The notes under the pieces are model-generated. The model ran no database searches. It was not told the origin of the DNA and worked only from the letters and a program-made list of their open reading frames with translations. DNA of 64,000 nt from Trissonchulus latispiculum (lineage: Eukaryota; Nematoda; Enoplea; Enoplida; Ironidae), in contig JASAND010023040.1 in the NCBI GenBank assembly GCA_030248195.1, positions 62,001-126,000 on the forward strand, given 5' to 3'. Shown in pieces: positions 46,407-55,464 of this stretch. Each line of letters opens with the position of its first letter. The stretch's first letter is position 1. A program made the position numbers and the translations under genes.

Positions 46407-47660
46407 ATGAATACTTATCAGCTAGAATTTGTTCTGTCAACTAATCCAGTGACAGCTCCCTATTTTATTGGTATTTATGCTGAAGATACCTTGCCATCGA
46501 TTGACTCATGGGTGGGAGATGCTTCACTACTGATTGCAAATACAGATACTAGTGCCGGATCGGGAGAACATTGGGTACTTTTGTGGCTCCAGCACAACTA
46601 TGACGAGGGGTATTTCATGGATTCCTATGGCTTTCCTCCAGACATTTACAGCAAAACACATTTTGCACAATTTCTAAGGCGAAATTGCTCCCATTGGACT
46701 AGTAATCCAAAGTCGGTGCAGGCTACAAATAGTGATGTGTGCGGGCAGTGGTGTTTATATGTTACTTACCATTTGGCTAGTAAGCCCAATCAGACAGATG
46801 CCACAGCGATTCTGCACACCTTCAGTGCCAAAACGAAGCTATTAAATGACAATTTGATATCACAGTTTGTTGAAAAGAATTTTTCACTGCGCAGTAGTAC
46901 ACTTCATTGCCAGTGCTGTAAATCTATGTGTAGAGTACTTAATAAACGATATGGCTTGCGCGGCTTCTCGGGTACTCATAATTTTTATAGAATGGAGCCA
47001 ATTGAGTTTGACACTCGTTTTCAAACTCCGTTCTCTATGATTGTAAGCGGTTGCTCTGGTAGCGGCAAGACTGAGTGGATTAGCAAGCTTTGTCAACAGC
47101 TTCCTTACCTATTCACCGAACAGCCTGATTGCATCGATTGGTGCTACGGTGTTTACCAGCCGTTGTTTCACGCAAACCTGTGCAAAACTGTTCCCAATGT
47201 AATCTTACATGGTGGCTTTGACGACTCTTTTTACACTGAATGTGAAGCACTTCAGGATACCCAGCGCAATGTATTGCTAGTTTTGGATGATCTTCACGAT
47301 GAGCTTTGCAATAATCGACTGCTCGGCCAGCTTTTCACCAAGTTCAGTCATCACAACAACAATTCCATAGTATTTACCACTCAAAACTTTTACCATCAAG
47401 GTTCTCAGAGCAGAGATGTTACTAGAAATGCTCATTATCTTGTATTACTTGCTCAGCCCCGTGATATTACTGTGGTTCTCAGTGTTGCTCATCAAATGTT
47501 TCCTGGCCAATCATCGTGCATGCTGAACGCTTTCCGAGACTCTACTAGTACACCCTATGGATATTTATTGGTAGACGCAAAGCCTTACACTCCGCAAAAG
47601 TTGCGCTTGCGAACAGGAATTTTCAAGGATCAGACAAACTGTGTCTATCTTCCACATTAG
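46407..47660 (+). CDS. Adenain-like protease joined in frame to packaging ATPase
   Basis: 417 codons from the ATG at 46407. Residues 1-190: Ulp1/adenain-type cysteine protease with His55 (GEHW), Asp72 (MDSYG), Gln105 and Cys112 (DVCGQWC). The Gln-Cys spacing of 7 equals that of adenovirus protease. A CQCCKSMC patch marks the usual protease end. Residues 205-417: FtsK/HerA or A32-like ATPase with Walker A GCSGSGKT (Lys221) and Walker B VLLVLDDL (Asp294, Asp295). In other Polintons these are separate genes. Here no stop separates them, and the usual ATPase-type start (MEPIEFDTRF) is internal, about residue 196. Read one base out of phase, the junction would meet TAG, TAA, TAA straight after the conserved Cys. 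The join may therefore be a recent one-base loss and not a designed fusion. Confidence 0.9.
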   Translation: MNTYQLEFVLSTNPVTAPYFIGIYAEDTLPSIDSWVGDASLLIANTDTSAGSGEHWVLLWLQHNYDEGYFMDSYGFPPDIYSKTHFAQFLRRNCSHWTSNPKSVQATNSDVCGQWCLYVTYHLASKPNQTDATAILHTFSAKTKLLNDNLISQFVEKNFSLRSSTLHCQCCKSMCRVLNKRYGLRGFSGTHNFYRMEPIEFDTRFQTPFSMIVSGCSGSGKTEWISKLCQQLPYLFTEQPDCIDWCYGVYQPLFHANLCKTVPNVILHGGFDDSFYTECEALQDTQRNVLLVLDDLHDELCNNRLLGQLFTKFSHHNNNSIVFTTQNFYHQGSQSRDVTRNAHYLVLLAQPRDITVVLSVAHQMFPGQSSCMLNAFRDSTSTPYGYLLVDAKPYTPQKLRLRTGIFKDQTNCVYLPH

Positions 47661-47662
47661 TG

Positions 47663-47995
47663 ATGTCTAAAGCAGTGAAGAGAAATTTACACTGGCTCTA
47701 TGTTCTTAATGAGGGAAACCCCAATGTGCTCAAAGCCATTTTGACGTCATGTGGTGCTGGACTAGTGAAAGTAATCTGCGAATGCGCTTTGAATATACTG
47801 CGTGGTAATCCTAAACTGAAAGCTCATCAAAAGCGGAAGCTTAGGCGTTACAAGCACGTCTGCCGTAAACTTATAAATAAACGGGTCAGTTCAAGTGATA
47901 AGCGAAAACTGTTATTGCAACATGGTGGCGCTTTGTTACCCCTACTATTAGCTCCTATTCTTAGTGGAGCACTGACATGGCTGTTCAAAAAATGA
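47663..47995 (+). CDS. Conserved small basic Polinton protein, function unknown
   Basis: 110 codons, starting 3 bases after the protease-ATPase stop. It matches a family often seen beside Polinton ATPases: an N-terminal helical part, then ALNILRGNPKL, a Lys/Arg-rich middle with CRKLINKRVSSSDKRKLLLQ, and a hydrophobic C-terminus ending GALTWLFKK. The function is unknown; a small structural or DNA-binding role is possible. The TGA overlaps the next ATG (ATGA), indicating tightly packed genes on one transcript. Confidence 0.75.
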   Translation: MSKAVKRNLHWLYVLNEGNPNVLKAILTSCGAGLVKVICECALNILRGNPKLKAHQKRKLRRYKHVCRKLINKRVSSSDKRKLLLQHGGALLPLLLAPILSGALTWLFKK

Positions 47996-48687
47996 TGCTA
48001 GTGCCATTTGACAGCGCTCATAGCCAATCCTTGCAACGTAAAGATGAGATGCAGACAAATTCCAGTATAAAGCTACAGCTAGAACTCGATGAGCAGATGG
48101 AGCGAATTTTGAAGTCTGCAAACATGAAACTGTATACTAAACTGAAATTGTACAATGACGTCCTGCAGAAATTTTTGCATTTGCACTCCGGCTCTCCAGA
48201 TCCGAGAAGCCAAAGCACTGATGCTTTGCTACCATTACAACCACCTGCATCCGCCACAACGTTGGAGAAGGAAACTGTTGATTCAACAGCTTCGATTTTA
48301 CAAATTATGCCAGTTCACATCCGATCAAAAGCAAAGCAGCTTATTGATCTAATGTCCCAGGAAACGGCTGATTTTCATTTTAACCCTGCTGCTGGCAAAG
48401 TTAGTTTTAATGGATACGAAATGAAAGTAACGGCGTTTGTAGATTTCATCTATCATTTTCTACATAAATCTGCAAACAGAAAAGCTCCAATTGGTTTTGA
48501 AACGTTTCTGGAAGAAATGGCTCGAACATCAGTACCTGCATCCTACGCTGGCAATGTAAGGATTCGAACCATTCTAGACAGTTTGCGACAACCTCATGGT
48601 GAACCGAGCAGAAGCCGAATGCTTCCAGTTACCCACAAGACATTCACGTCCCCTAAACGAATGAAGACGTTGTGGCACTGTTTATAG
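47992..48687 (+). CDS. Conserved Polinton protein, function unknown
   Basis: 231 codons. The ATG at 47992 gives MMLVPFDS, matching the M-VPFD opening of a Polinton family; the ATG overlaps the previous stop. The N-terminal third is coiled-coil-like (LELDEQMERILKSA). A Ser/Pro linker follows, then a conserved C-terminal domain with ILQIMPVHIRSKAKQLIDLM, a GKVSFNGYEM hairpin and a FETFLEEM helix. The frame is intact. The role is unknown, but it is found with the capsid cassette, so a virion or core function is plausible. AATAAA follows at about 48739. Confidence 0.72.
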   Translation: MMLVPFDSAHSQSLQRKDEMQTNSSIKLQLELDEQMERILKSANMKLYTKLKLYNDVLQKFLHLHSGSPDPRSQSTDALLPLQPPASATTLEKETVDSTASILQIMPVHIRSKAKQLIDLMSQETADFHFNPAAGKVSFNGYEMKVTAFVDFIYHFLHKSANRKAPIGFETFLEEMARTSVPASYAGNVRIRTILDSLRQPHGEPSRSRMLPVTHKTFTSPKRMKTLWHCL

Positions 48688-48795
48688 CATGTGTTATTAA
48701 AACTTTTGACCCAAATTAAACCACTTATTGTATTAATGAATAAAATAATTTGTAGCTTTATATAAGGTTTTCATAATATTCAATTGCATTCTCTT

Positions 48796-49356
48796 CTACT
48801 GCTTTTCTGTATACTTCTTCATTTCTTCTCCCAATAAAACCAGGGCATGGCATCCATCTTTTAAGGACGAATCAAATATTCCTGTTATTAGATTGGAGAG
48901 ACTGTCCAGAGAAATCTTATCTTCCATGGACAATTCCAACAAAACCATACCAACACCATCCACCATGTTGGAAAAGCATTCAGCACACTGCAACAAGAGC
49001 GCCGACTGGTGACAGAAGAAAAATATTGTCGGGAATGATGACTTACCAGGTTCAGTCTGAGCTTGTCTACAACAGTCAACAGTTTCGTTTAGTACAAGAT
49101 TTAAAAATGATTGAAAGATAGCATTGAAATGTTTAAGAGCCAGCTCAGAGTCAATATTTGCAGTAAGCTCATCCAGTGTAACTTGAATTTCTGGTAAATT
49201 TGCTTCCTGTACTCGAGAGCAAAATGAACTCAGAGAGGCTATTAGATCATCAGAAGCCGCGGACAATTTTTCCAGTGAAGACAGGAAAACATTCAGAGAA
49301 TGACCATCAATCGAATCGGATACAGTAGACGTGCACGCTTTGGAAATTTCTTGCAC
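48796..49356 (-). CDS. Unrecognised Polinton protein, 186 codons
   Basis: An intact minus-strand frame convergent with the capsid cassette. It is predicted to be almost wholly alpha-helical, with heptad-like Leu/Ile spacing, many Ser, acidic patches and six scattered Cys. There is no signal peptide or clear membrane segment, and no family is recognised. Its codon use and freedom from stops, in an element where other genes are damaged, suggest it was a real gene until recently. An exon upstream (49357-49440) cannot be excluded. Confidence 0.55.
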   Translation of the reverse strand: MQEISKACTSTVSDSIDGHSLNVFLSSLEKLSAASDDLIASLSSFCSRVQEANLPEIQVTLDELTANIDSELALKHFNAIFQSFLNLVLNETVDCCRQAQTEPGKSSFPTIFFFCHQSALLLQCAECFSNMVDGVGMVLLELSMEDKISLDSLSNLITGIFDSSLKDGCHALVLLGEEMKKYTEKQ

Positions 49357-49444
49357 ACTAGTGCAAAACCTAAAACAACCGAAAAAGACTTTTCAAAGAA
49401 TACAGCAGAACAAAAAACCTTTGAAAGTTTACAGGCTGCTCATT

Positions 49445-49840
49445 TTATGCCATTAATTCCGGTGCATCAATATAAAAATTTGAGTGGATTTAACAAAATT
49501 TTTTGCTTTGTGCTAGGCAATCAATTTAGTAAAAAAACAATTTAACAGCTTTGAAGCCCTGCAATTTAAATAGCTCCAGTTCAACCATTCGTTCATTCAT
49601 CAGTAATTATGCAATAGATTAAATGAGAGATGCTTTTTGCATTAATTTCAGTGCATCAATTTAAAAATTTGAATGGATTTAACAAAAGTTTACAGCAAAT
49701 ATCTTTGCTTAGTGCTAGGCAATCAATTTAGTCAAAATACCATTTAACGTCTTTGAAGCTCTTCAATTCAAATAGCTCCAGTTCAACCATTCGTTCATTT
49801 AGCGGTAGTTCCGCTATAGGCGAAATGGGAGATGCTTCCA
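49445..49840. repeat. Tandem ~190-200-bp duplication at a Polinton gene end
   Basis: 49445-49640 and 49641-49840 are imperfect direct copies, for example GTGCATCAAT(A/T)TAAAAATTTG and TGCTAGGCAATCAATTTAGT in both. The right copy carries the true 3' end of the 328-codon gene. The left copy retains about 20 codons of it (encoding NERMVELELF) without the rest. Confidence 0.85.
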
Positions 49841-50714
49841 GCAGATCTATCACAACTGAACTGGTAGTTGTTGGAACATGCTCATGGTCAGCCATTCGAG
49901 GCTTTTTGAAGTTGTGCAAATTTTTGTCAGGCTGATCCATAGATCGCTTTACAGAAAAATTGGGCACTTCGCTCGACGACTCTGATAACTCTAAGTCATC
50001 CTTAAGCAATGCCAACACAGCTTGCTCAGATTCAGTTGAGCCAGCAGGCTCTTCTATTGAGCTGGTCGATTGCTGACTGCTGCAGTCGGCAGACTTTTCT
50101 GGTCTAAATGGAAGCTTAATCTCTGAATAAAGTTGACAAGCTCTATTGCGATAAGCGATATGCTGCTTACTGGATGATGTTAGGGGGAACTCATTATCCA
50201 AGTAACCCAACGATTTGTAACAGTAGGAAATAGTTTCATTGGACATTTCCTGAAGATGTCCTTCGAAAAGCTTAACATAATGACTTTCAGGCAAAGTGAA
50301 TTCAACAATAACACCAGTTTTCAGCAAAGTTTCTAATTTTTGCCTTCCCTCCAACCCCCAAACTTTCTCAGCCTGGATGGGTGGAATATTGTAATTTCCT
50401 GTTACCATGTTTATAGTCTTAACAGCAAAATAAATGAACAAATTCCGGTGATAGCGTAGATCAGTTTTTCCAAAAAACTTCCGCCTGAAGAACGAATTCT
50501 CAATGACATACATTTCAGAAAATAGCTGTTCAATTTTTGCAATGACTTCAATTTTATGTTTTCTTTCCATCAGATTTAAATTCCAGAAAGCCGTGCAAGA
50601 TTCAATCAGTTCCAGCAAATACAAAAACTTTTTCCCGAGAGCTAAAGCAAATAATCTACGCAAGTAAAATATCGCTTCTTCGCAAGCTATGGTAGTCTTT
50701 GTACGTGCCATCAT
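49728..50714 (-). CDS. Unrecognised Polinton protein, 328 codons
   Basis: An intact minus-strand frame and the longest undamaged gene of the element after protease-ATPase. The N-terminal ~200 residues are helical and mixed in charge (RKHKIEVIAKIEQLF, RRKFFGKTDLRYHRNLFIYF), with a compact-domain look. Residues 205-300 are Ser/Glu/Asp-rich and probably disordered. A basic patch NFKKPRM near residue 270 could be a nuclear signal. The C-terminus is Leu/Glu-rich. No family is recognised. With its neighbour it forms a two-gene minus-strand accessory module between the capsid genes and the right TIR. A regulatory or host-interaction role is only a guess. Confidence 0.6.
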   Translation of the reverse strand: MMARTKTTIACEEAIFYLRRLFALALGKKFLYLLELIESCTAFWNLNLMERKHKIEVIAKIEQLFSEMYVIENSFFRRKFFGKTDLRYHRNLFIYFAVKTINMVTGNYNIPPIQAEKVWGLEGRQKLETLLKTGVIVEFTLPESHYVKLFEGHLQEMSNETISYCYKSLGYLDNEFPLTSSSKQHIAYRNRACQLYSEIKLPFRPEKSADCSSQQSTSSIEEPAGSTESEQAVLALLKDDLELSESSSEVPNFSVKRSMDQPDKNLHNFKKPRMADHEHVPTTTSSVVIDLLEASPISPIAELPLNERMVELELFELKSFKDVKWYFD

Positions 50715-52774
50715 TCCTTAAATTACAAGAACGTTTGAAGATTTTAGAAATCATAATGATAGCATATTTTTAAGTTTAGTTTCAACATCTTGCATTAAAT
50801 TCATTTACAGATCCTTTAGTCTGGTAACGGGAGAATTTGACAAAAGCTATGTTAAAATTCTTAAAGAGAAGGGCTAAAAGTACAAGTTATCACCAGTTTA
50901 AAAATTCAGCTTCACTAAATTGCAGCTTTAAGGCTGCTCCTTTTATAGAATCTGACTAGGCATCAGCTAATTAAACAGAAAAATTTTCTGTGAAAATTAG
51001 TATGTTTCGATCGTTCGCCTGCAACGTCCAGATCATAAAGTTGCTTTGATAGGTTCGCTTGAGCAAATAGTGCTAAATTCAAAAATTTATTACCATCTTC
51101 GGCTGTTTAACATAAGCAGATGCTGTTTATGCAAAACGTCAAAGTTCCACCAGCATCTTCTCAAAACAAAATACCAGCTCAGTTCTAAATTCCGCAGTAA
51201 CAGAACGGCCCATGTCAAGATAAAAGTCACTTTTTGATGCGTTCTGATCTTCCACTTGATTTTCTTGAAGCATTTATTTTCATGGGGGTTCTTGGGGTTC
51301 TGGGGGGTCTTAATTTTTTGTAGAAATTTGATCTATAACTATGTTTAGTTTCATTTTTTGATGGGGGTTCTGGGGGTTCTTGGGGGTTCTTAACTTTTCG
51401 AAGAGATTTGATCCGTGACTACATATACTTAGTTTCAAATTTTTGATGGGGGTTCTTGGGGTTCTGGGGGTTCTGAAATTTTTTTCAGGAGATTTGATCC
51501 TCTACTGCCTAGTTTTAAGTGTTTGCTGGAAGTTCTCAGGGCTCTGGAGTCCGGGTGTACCGAAAAGTGTGCGCGTTGTCTGGGCTTAAATTAAGGACCA
51601 ACTTGTTGTTCTTGTCGTCAGCTTTCGATTGATACCTATATTGTGGATATTGGATGTTTCATCACAGAATTTTCAGTCTAAGTTTATGAGAAAAGCCAGG
51701 AGGACCCCCCCCCCAAGTACACCCCGGTTATATGCTACAAATTTGATGATTGAGATACATATATATACATATTATAAACATATCATGTCTGCTGAAGTAC
51801 CTGCTGAGAACGGATCCGCAACGTAGTCATGTACAAATCAAAGTCCTGGATGCAAACGCATGAAAAAATTTGAGAACCTCCTTTTTTTGATGGGGGTTCT
51901 GGGGGTTCTAACTTTTATCTTGACATGGGCCAACAGAACAAATCATCTAATTTACTTTAATCAAATTTGTCTCCATCCAAAAGCTTTAGAATATTGAGCA
52001 AGAAGCGGTTTACAAGCGAAGATTTATATCTTCAAGTCAGAAGCAAGAGCAGCCATCAATTGCTGTTACAAAATTGATTCTGTGAGCTTAACCACTAAAA
52101 TCTAGAAAGCTTTGCCTTTTTAAATTTATATTGAATAGGATTTTCAAAGTTGTGCTCAATTAGAAAACAGCTTTAGCGTTTTGCTGATACGTAAATGCTT
52201 GCAGCGAATTCAGTTATATCAGACTAAACTAATTCTAAATAATATAATTCTAAACAGAAGACATAATTCTAAACAGAAGAAATTAAGTTGTATTTAAACT
52301 TATAATACAAAAACGAAAATACTGAAACATTTGGTAAGTCGAAAGGACAAGTAACTGAGCAAACTAAACAATCTAAAACAGTAAAATAAAACTGCTTAAA
52401 ACGGCTAAATCATAACCGTCACCTCAGCTTGAAAGAAATTATGAAATAAAAAATAACTAGTTAACCGGCATTATAAAGAAAACAAATTTAAAACGATTGC
52501 GTGTATAGTAAATTTAAAGACAAAGAGCAAACCACAAACGAACAACAAATTTAAACAAGGAAACTTGAAAAGCCGAAAACAAGTTCGGTTGAACAACATT
52601 TTCAAAATAGTTTAAACTCATGTTGAGCAACTTTTAATTAAGCAGCTTAAATCTCAAATGAGCAGAAAAACAAGATTTAAAACACAGAAAGATAACCAAG
52701 GATAAGAAGACGATAATTGCTAGAGCTGTATATGAAATAGCTATTCCATACTACAGAGCAACAGGGCAAAACAT
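50715..52774. other. Non-coding Polinton segment with G-rich repeats
   Basis: About 2 kb without a recognisable gene. 51199-51240 and 51905-51940 are inverted copies (CCCATGTCAAGATAAAAGT), which may mark a ~740-bp insertion. Inside are the G-rich repeats listed separately. The remainder (51940-52774) is AT-rich, with a short ATAATTCTAAACAGAAGA duplication near 52244-52280. Confidence 0.6.
51272..51525 (+). repeat. G-rich tandem repeats (GGGGGTTCT)
   Basis: Three ~85-bp imperfect units, each with clustered GGGGGTTCTGGGGGTTCT-type words followed by an AATTTGATC-containing spacer. A further single cluster is at 51890-51910. Runs of four to six G separated by short TTCT loops fit the G-quadruplex pattern on the plus strand. 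Confidence 0.85.
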
Positions 52775-53075
52775 GGCACAACATGCATTCAATTCGAAGC
52801 TTCAGCCACAAACTATACTCAGTTGAAGCGAGGAAGATTTCGCTCTGTGCATTCGACGATAAACGATATAATCTTGACGATGGAATTAGTAAAATTGCTT
52901 ATGGGCACTATAGCATAAATGAATAAAGAAGTCTGCTTTTGAATCAAGGATGCAGTATCAAGCTAGCTGTATGAATTGTTTAAATTGCAAGAGCAGATTA
53001 AATTTCAAACAGCTAAAGTACAAGGCAATTTGGCTGTGACGTCACCTGTGCCAGAACCCCCTTTTTACAACTACT
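52775..53075 (-). repeat. Polinton right terminal inverted repeat
   Basis: 301 bp, inverted relative to 40233-40563. It carries a second copy of the polB C-terminal codons (about 52775-52925), including the CAFDDKR and AYGHYSIN segments and the stop. The sequence divergence between the arms is several percent by eye, so the element is not a new insertion. Confidence 0.93.
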
Positions 53076-53709
53076 AGAACAATATAAATGTTCACGATTA
53101 TGCATCTAGTAAGATCTATATACTTATTGAAGTGAAGTTTACGAGTTCGAAAAGATCTGATATGGATGCAGGTGGACAACAATTTAACACATAACATTGA
53201 GTAACATTGAGGCATGCATAACCTTGCACCTTGGCACTCCATGACAAAGTAGGAAACACCGGGGGTCTGTGGCGGAGCCCCTTGGACCCGAAGAAATGTT
53301 TGGAAAAATAGAAAAATTGGTACTGGAAACATTTAAAGTTTTTAGTCTTACAAAAGTGAATCTTCTCCCGAAATAATGTTGCGTCTAGCTTGCTTCCCGT
53401 TAAAATTTCATTGCGTTCAGATAAGAAACTTTGCGTCCAGACGCACATCTGGGCGCAAAAAACCCTGGTTGTAAAGCAAAAAAGTTCATTTTTGTGTCCT
53501 CTTTCTACCCATAGCAACCATCCGGTGTCTGGTCTACCTACTGGGAGCCTAAAGCCAAAAACCGAAACTTTCTTATCTTTTGTCCTAAAAATACGGGACT
53601 GTTCCCAAATTGTTAAAGAGCACGGAAATAGGTTGTTTTGTAAGTTTTAGCTATTTATGTAAAGGATTAAAGCCGTATGAGTCAAAAATACCCGAAAGGA
53701 AACCAGCAC

Positions 53710-55451
53710 TAGTGTTGTTCACCGGCCCAATTTTTCGTGGGCCGGCCGGCCTGTACCGGCCGGCCGGTGCCACTTTTCGCAGGCTATCGAAACTACAAAT
53801 AACAAGCAAATTGGCATGAATGGGTTGCCGCTGTCATTTGTCCTCTTATAAACAAGTCAATTTTCCGTCACGAAATCCGTAAATTTTCCTAAAATCTATT
53901 TCATTTTCGAAATCAGCGCCATCGAATTAGTCTATGGCCCACCCTTCAGGCAAATCGGAGACAAAAAGTTCTTTGGTCCCAAATCCGGATTTTCGAGAAT
54001 TCCCGGATTTTCAGTTTTCCGGCCATAACTTTCGCTAGGAGCATTTCCGGAAAATGTCGCAAGAAGGAAAGTTGTTTAGCTCGACAAGCTCTTTCATTTG
54101 AGTACCATATTGACCACTTTTGGAGAAATTTTTCAAAATCCGGAATTTTCCGGGTCCAATATCTCGAAATCCGTAAATTTTCCGGTTTCGATTTCAGTTT
54201 CGAAATCAGCGCGGTCGAATTACCCTATGACCAACTTTTAAGCAAAATCGGAGACAAAAAGGTTTTTGGTCCAAAATCCGGGTTTTTGGGAATTCCCGGA
54301 TTTTCAGTTTTTCGGCCATAACTTTCCCTAGACGCATTTCCGGAAAATGTCGCAAGAAGAAAAGTTGTTCAGCTCGGCGAGCTCTTTCATTTGAGTACCA
54401 TATTGACCACTTTTGGAGAAATTTTTCAAAATCCGGAATTTTCCGGGTCCAATATTTCGAAATCCGTAAATTTACCGGTTTCGATTTCAGTTTCGAAATC
54501 AACGCGGTCGAATTACCCTATGACCAACTTTTAAGCAAAATCGGAAACAAAAAGGTTTTCCTTTCAAAATCCGGCTTTTCCGGGATTTCCCGGATTTTCA
54601 GTTTTTCGGTCGTAACTTTCGCTAGACGCATTTTCCGAAAATGCCGCAAGCACAAAAGTTGTTCAGCTTGACGAGCTCTTTCATTTGAGTACCATATCGA
54701 CCACTTTTGAAAAAATTTTTAAAAATCCGGATTTTCGTGAATTCCCAGATTTTCAATTTTTCGGCCATAACTTTCGCTAGACGCATTTTCGGAAAACGTC
54801 GCAACAAGGAAAGTTGTTCAGCTCGACGAGCTCTTTCATTTGAGCCCCATATCGACCACTTTTGGGGAAATTTTTCAAAATCCGGAATTTTCCGGGTCCA
54901 ATATTTCGAAATCCGTAAATGTTCCGGGAATTTCGATTTCAGTTTCGAAATCAGCGCTATCGAATTACCCTATGACCAACTTTTAAGCAAAATCGGAGGC
55001 AAAAAATTTTTTCGTTTCCCTTGGTCCCCCCTTACCATTCTAAAAAATTCCGGGATTCGCCATTCCCGGAATCCGGGAAGTACCGAACTGCCCGCGCTTC
55101 CGGGAGCACTTTAGGTCACTTCCAACTCCCCCTGAAAATTTCAGCCGGATAGGTCCAGCCAATCAAAAGTTAGAGGGGGGGACAGGGGTGGTAACGAGAT
55201 TAATAAACGGACATACCCAGATGAAAGGGTTGCCTTTTTGTTAAAAAGCGGCAACCCAAAAATTAGGATTTTTGATAGTTTTCAAGGCAGATTTTAGCAA
55301 GCTTAAGGCGATAAGTTGCAGAAACTGTCACTGGGCGGTCGGCCGCTTCACATTTGAGAGACCGGCCTGTGTCTGACCGGCCGGCCTGTCATCGGCCGGC
55401 CCACTCTGGACCTGGGCCGGCCCGTCTAGACAGGGCCGGTGCGCAACACTA
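53710..55451. mobile_element. hAT-E, 1.74-kb non-autonomous element
   Basis: The ends are TAGTGTTGTTCACCGGCC and GGCCGGTGCGCAACACTA. The flanking octamers are ACCAGCAC (53702-53709) and ACTAGCAC (55452-55459), an 8-bp duplication with one change. Subterminal GGCCGGCC clusters resemble hAT-A and hAT-F. The middle is a tandem repeat with a 293-bp period and no transposase. It inserted 5 bases from the end of MITE copy 3. Confidence 0.88.
53900..55010. repeat. 293-bp tandem repeat inside hAT-E
   Basis: The landmark AATCAGCGC (or AATCAACGC) occurs at 53911, 54204 and 54497, exactly 293 bp apart, and again at about 54949 after one partly deleted unit. Units contain TTTTTCGGCCATAACTTTCG, GAGCTCTTTCATTTGAGTAC and several CCGGAATTTTCCGG palindromes. 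Open frames through it are by-products. Confidence 0.93.
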
Positions 55452-55464
55452 ACTAGCACCTTAA

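Larger units (their letters stand above)
40233..53075. mobile_element. Polinton/Maverick, 12.8 kb
   Basis: The element starts AGTAGTTGTAAAAA and ends with its complement, as expected for the AG-type termini of Polintons. A 5-bp target duplication, AGAAC, lies at 40228-40232 and 53076-53080; Polintons usually duplicate 6 bp, and the shared A next to the end makes the exact length ambiguous. It encodes the diagnostic set: protein-primed-type DNA polymerase B, RVE-family integrase, adenain-like protease, FtsK/A32-like ATPase, and major and minor capsid proteins. At 12.8 kb it is shorter than typical 15-20-kb copies, consistent with the internal deletion between polB and the integrase. Several genes are broken, so it is probably inactive. 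Confidence 0.96.
38755..53467. mobile_element. hAT-D, non-autonomous, split by a Polinton
   Basis: The ends are CAGGGTTTTTTG and CAAAAAACCCTG, with a perfect 8-bp target duplication GTTGTAAA at 38747-38754 and 53468-53475. MITE copies 1 and 2 carry GTTGTAAA once at the corresponding place. Without the Polinton the element is about 1.86 kb (38755-40232 plus 53081-53467). No transposase is recognisable. Subterminal GC-rich palindromes such as GGGGGGCGGATCCCCCC (39024-39040) recall those in hAT-B. Confidence 0.92.
38341..55464 (+). mobile_element. TTAA MITE copy 3, split by nested insertions
   Basis: Three pieces of the MITE described at 1982-2996 are present in order: 38341-38754, 53468-53709 and 55460-55464. 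They are separated by hAT-D (with the Polinton inside it) and hAT-E. The left terminal TTAA has decayed to TTGA; the right end still reads CACCTTAA. Aligning the pieces to copies 1 and 2 gives direct empty sites for the hAT-D insertion. Confidence 0.85.

Noticed and set aside
51272..51525. Telomere-like G-rich repeat
   Set aside because: The unit GGGGGTTCT in 85-bp spaced clusters is not a telomeric repeat.
53116..53517. 133-codon minus-strand frame as hAT-D transposase
   Set aside because: It crosses the hAT-D right end into the MITE and shows no transposase motif.
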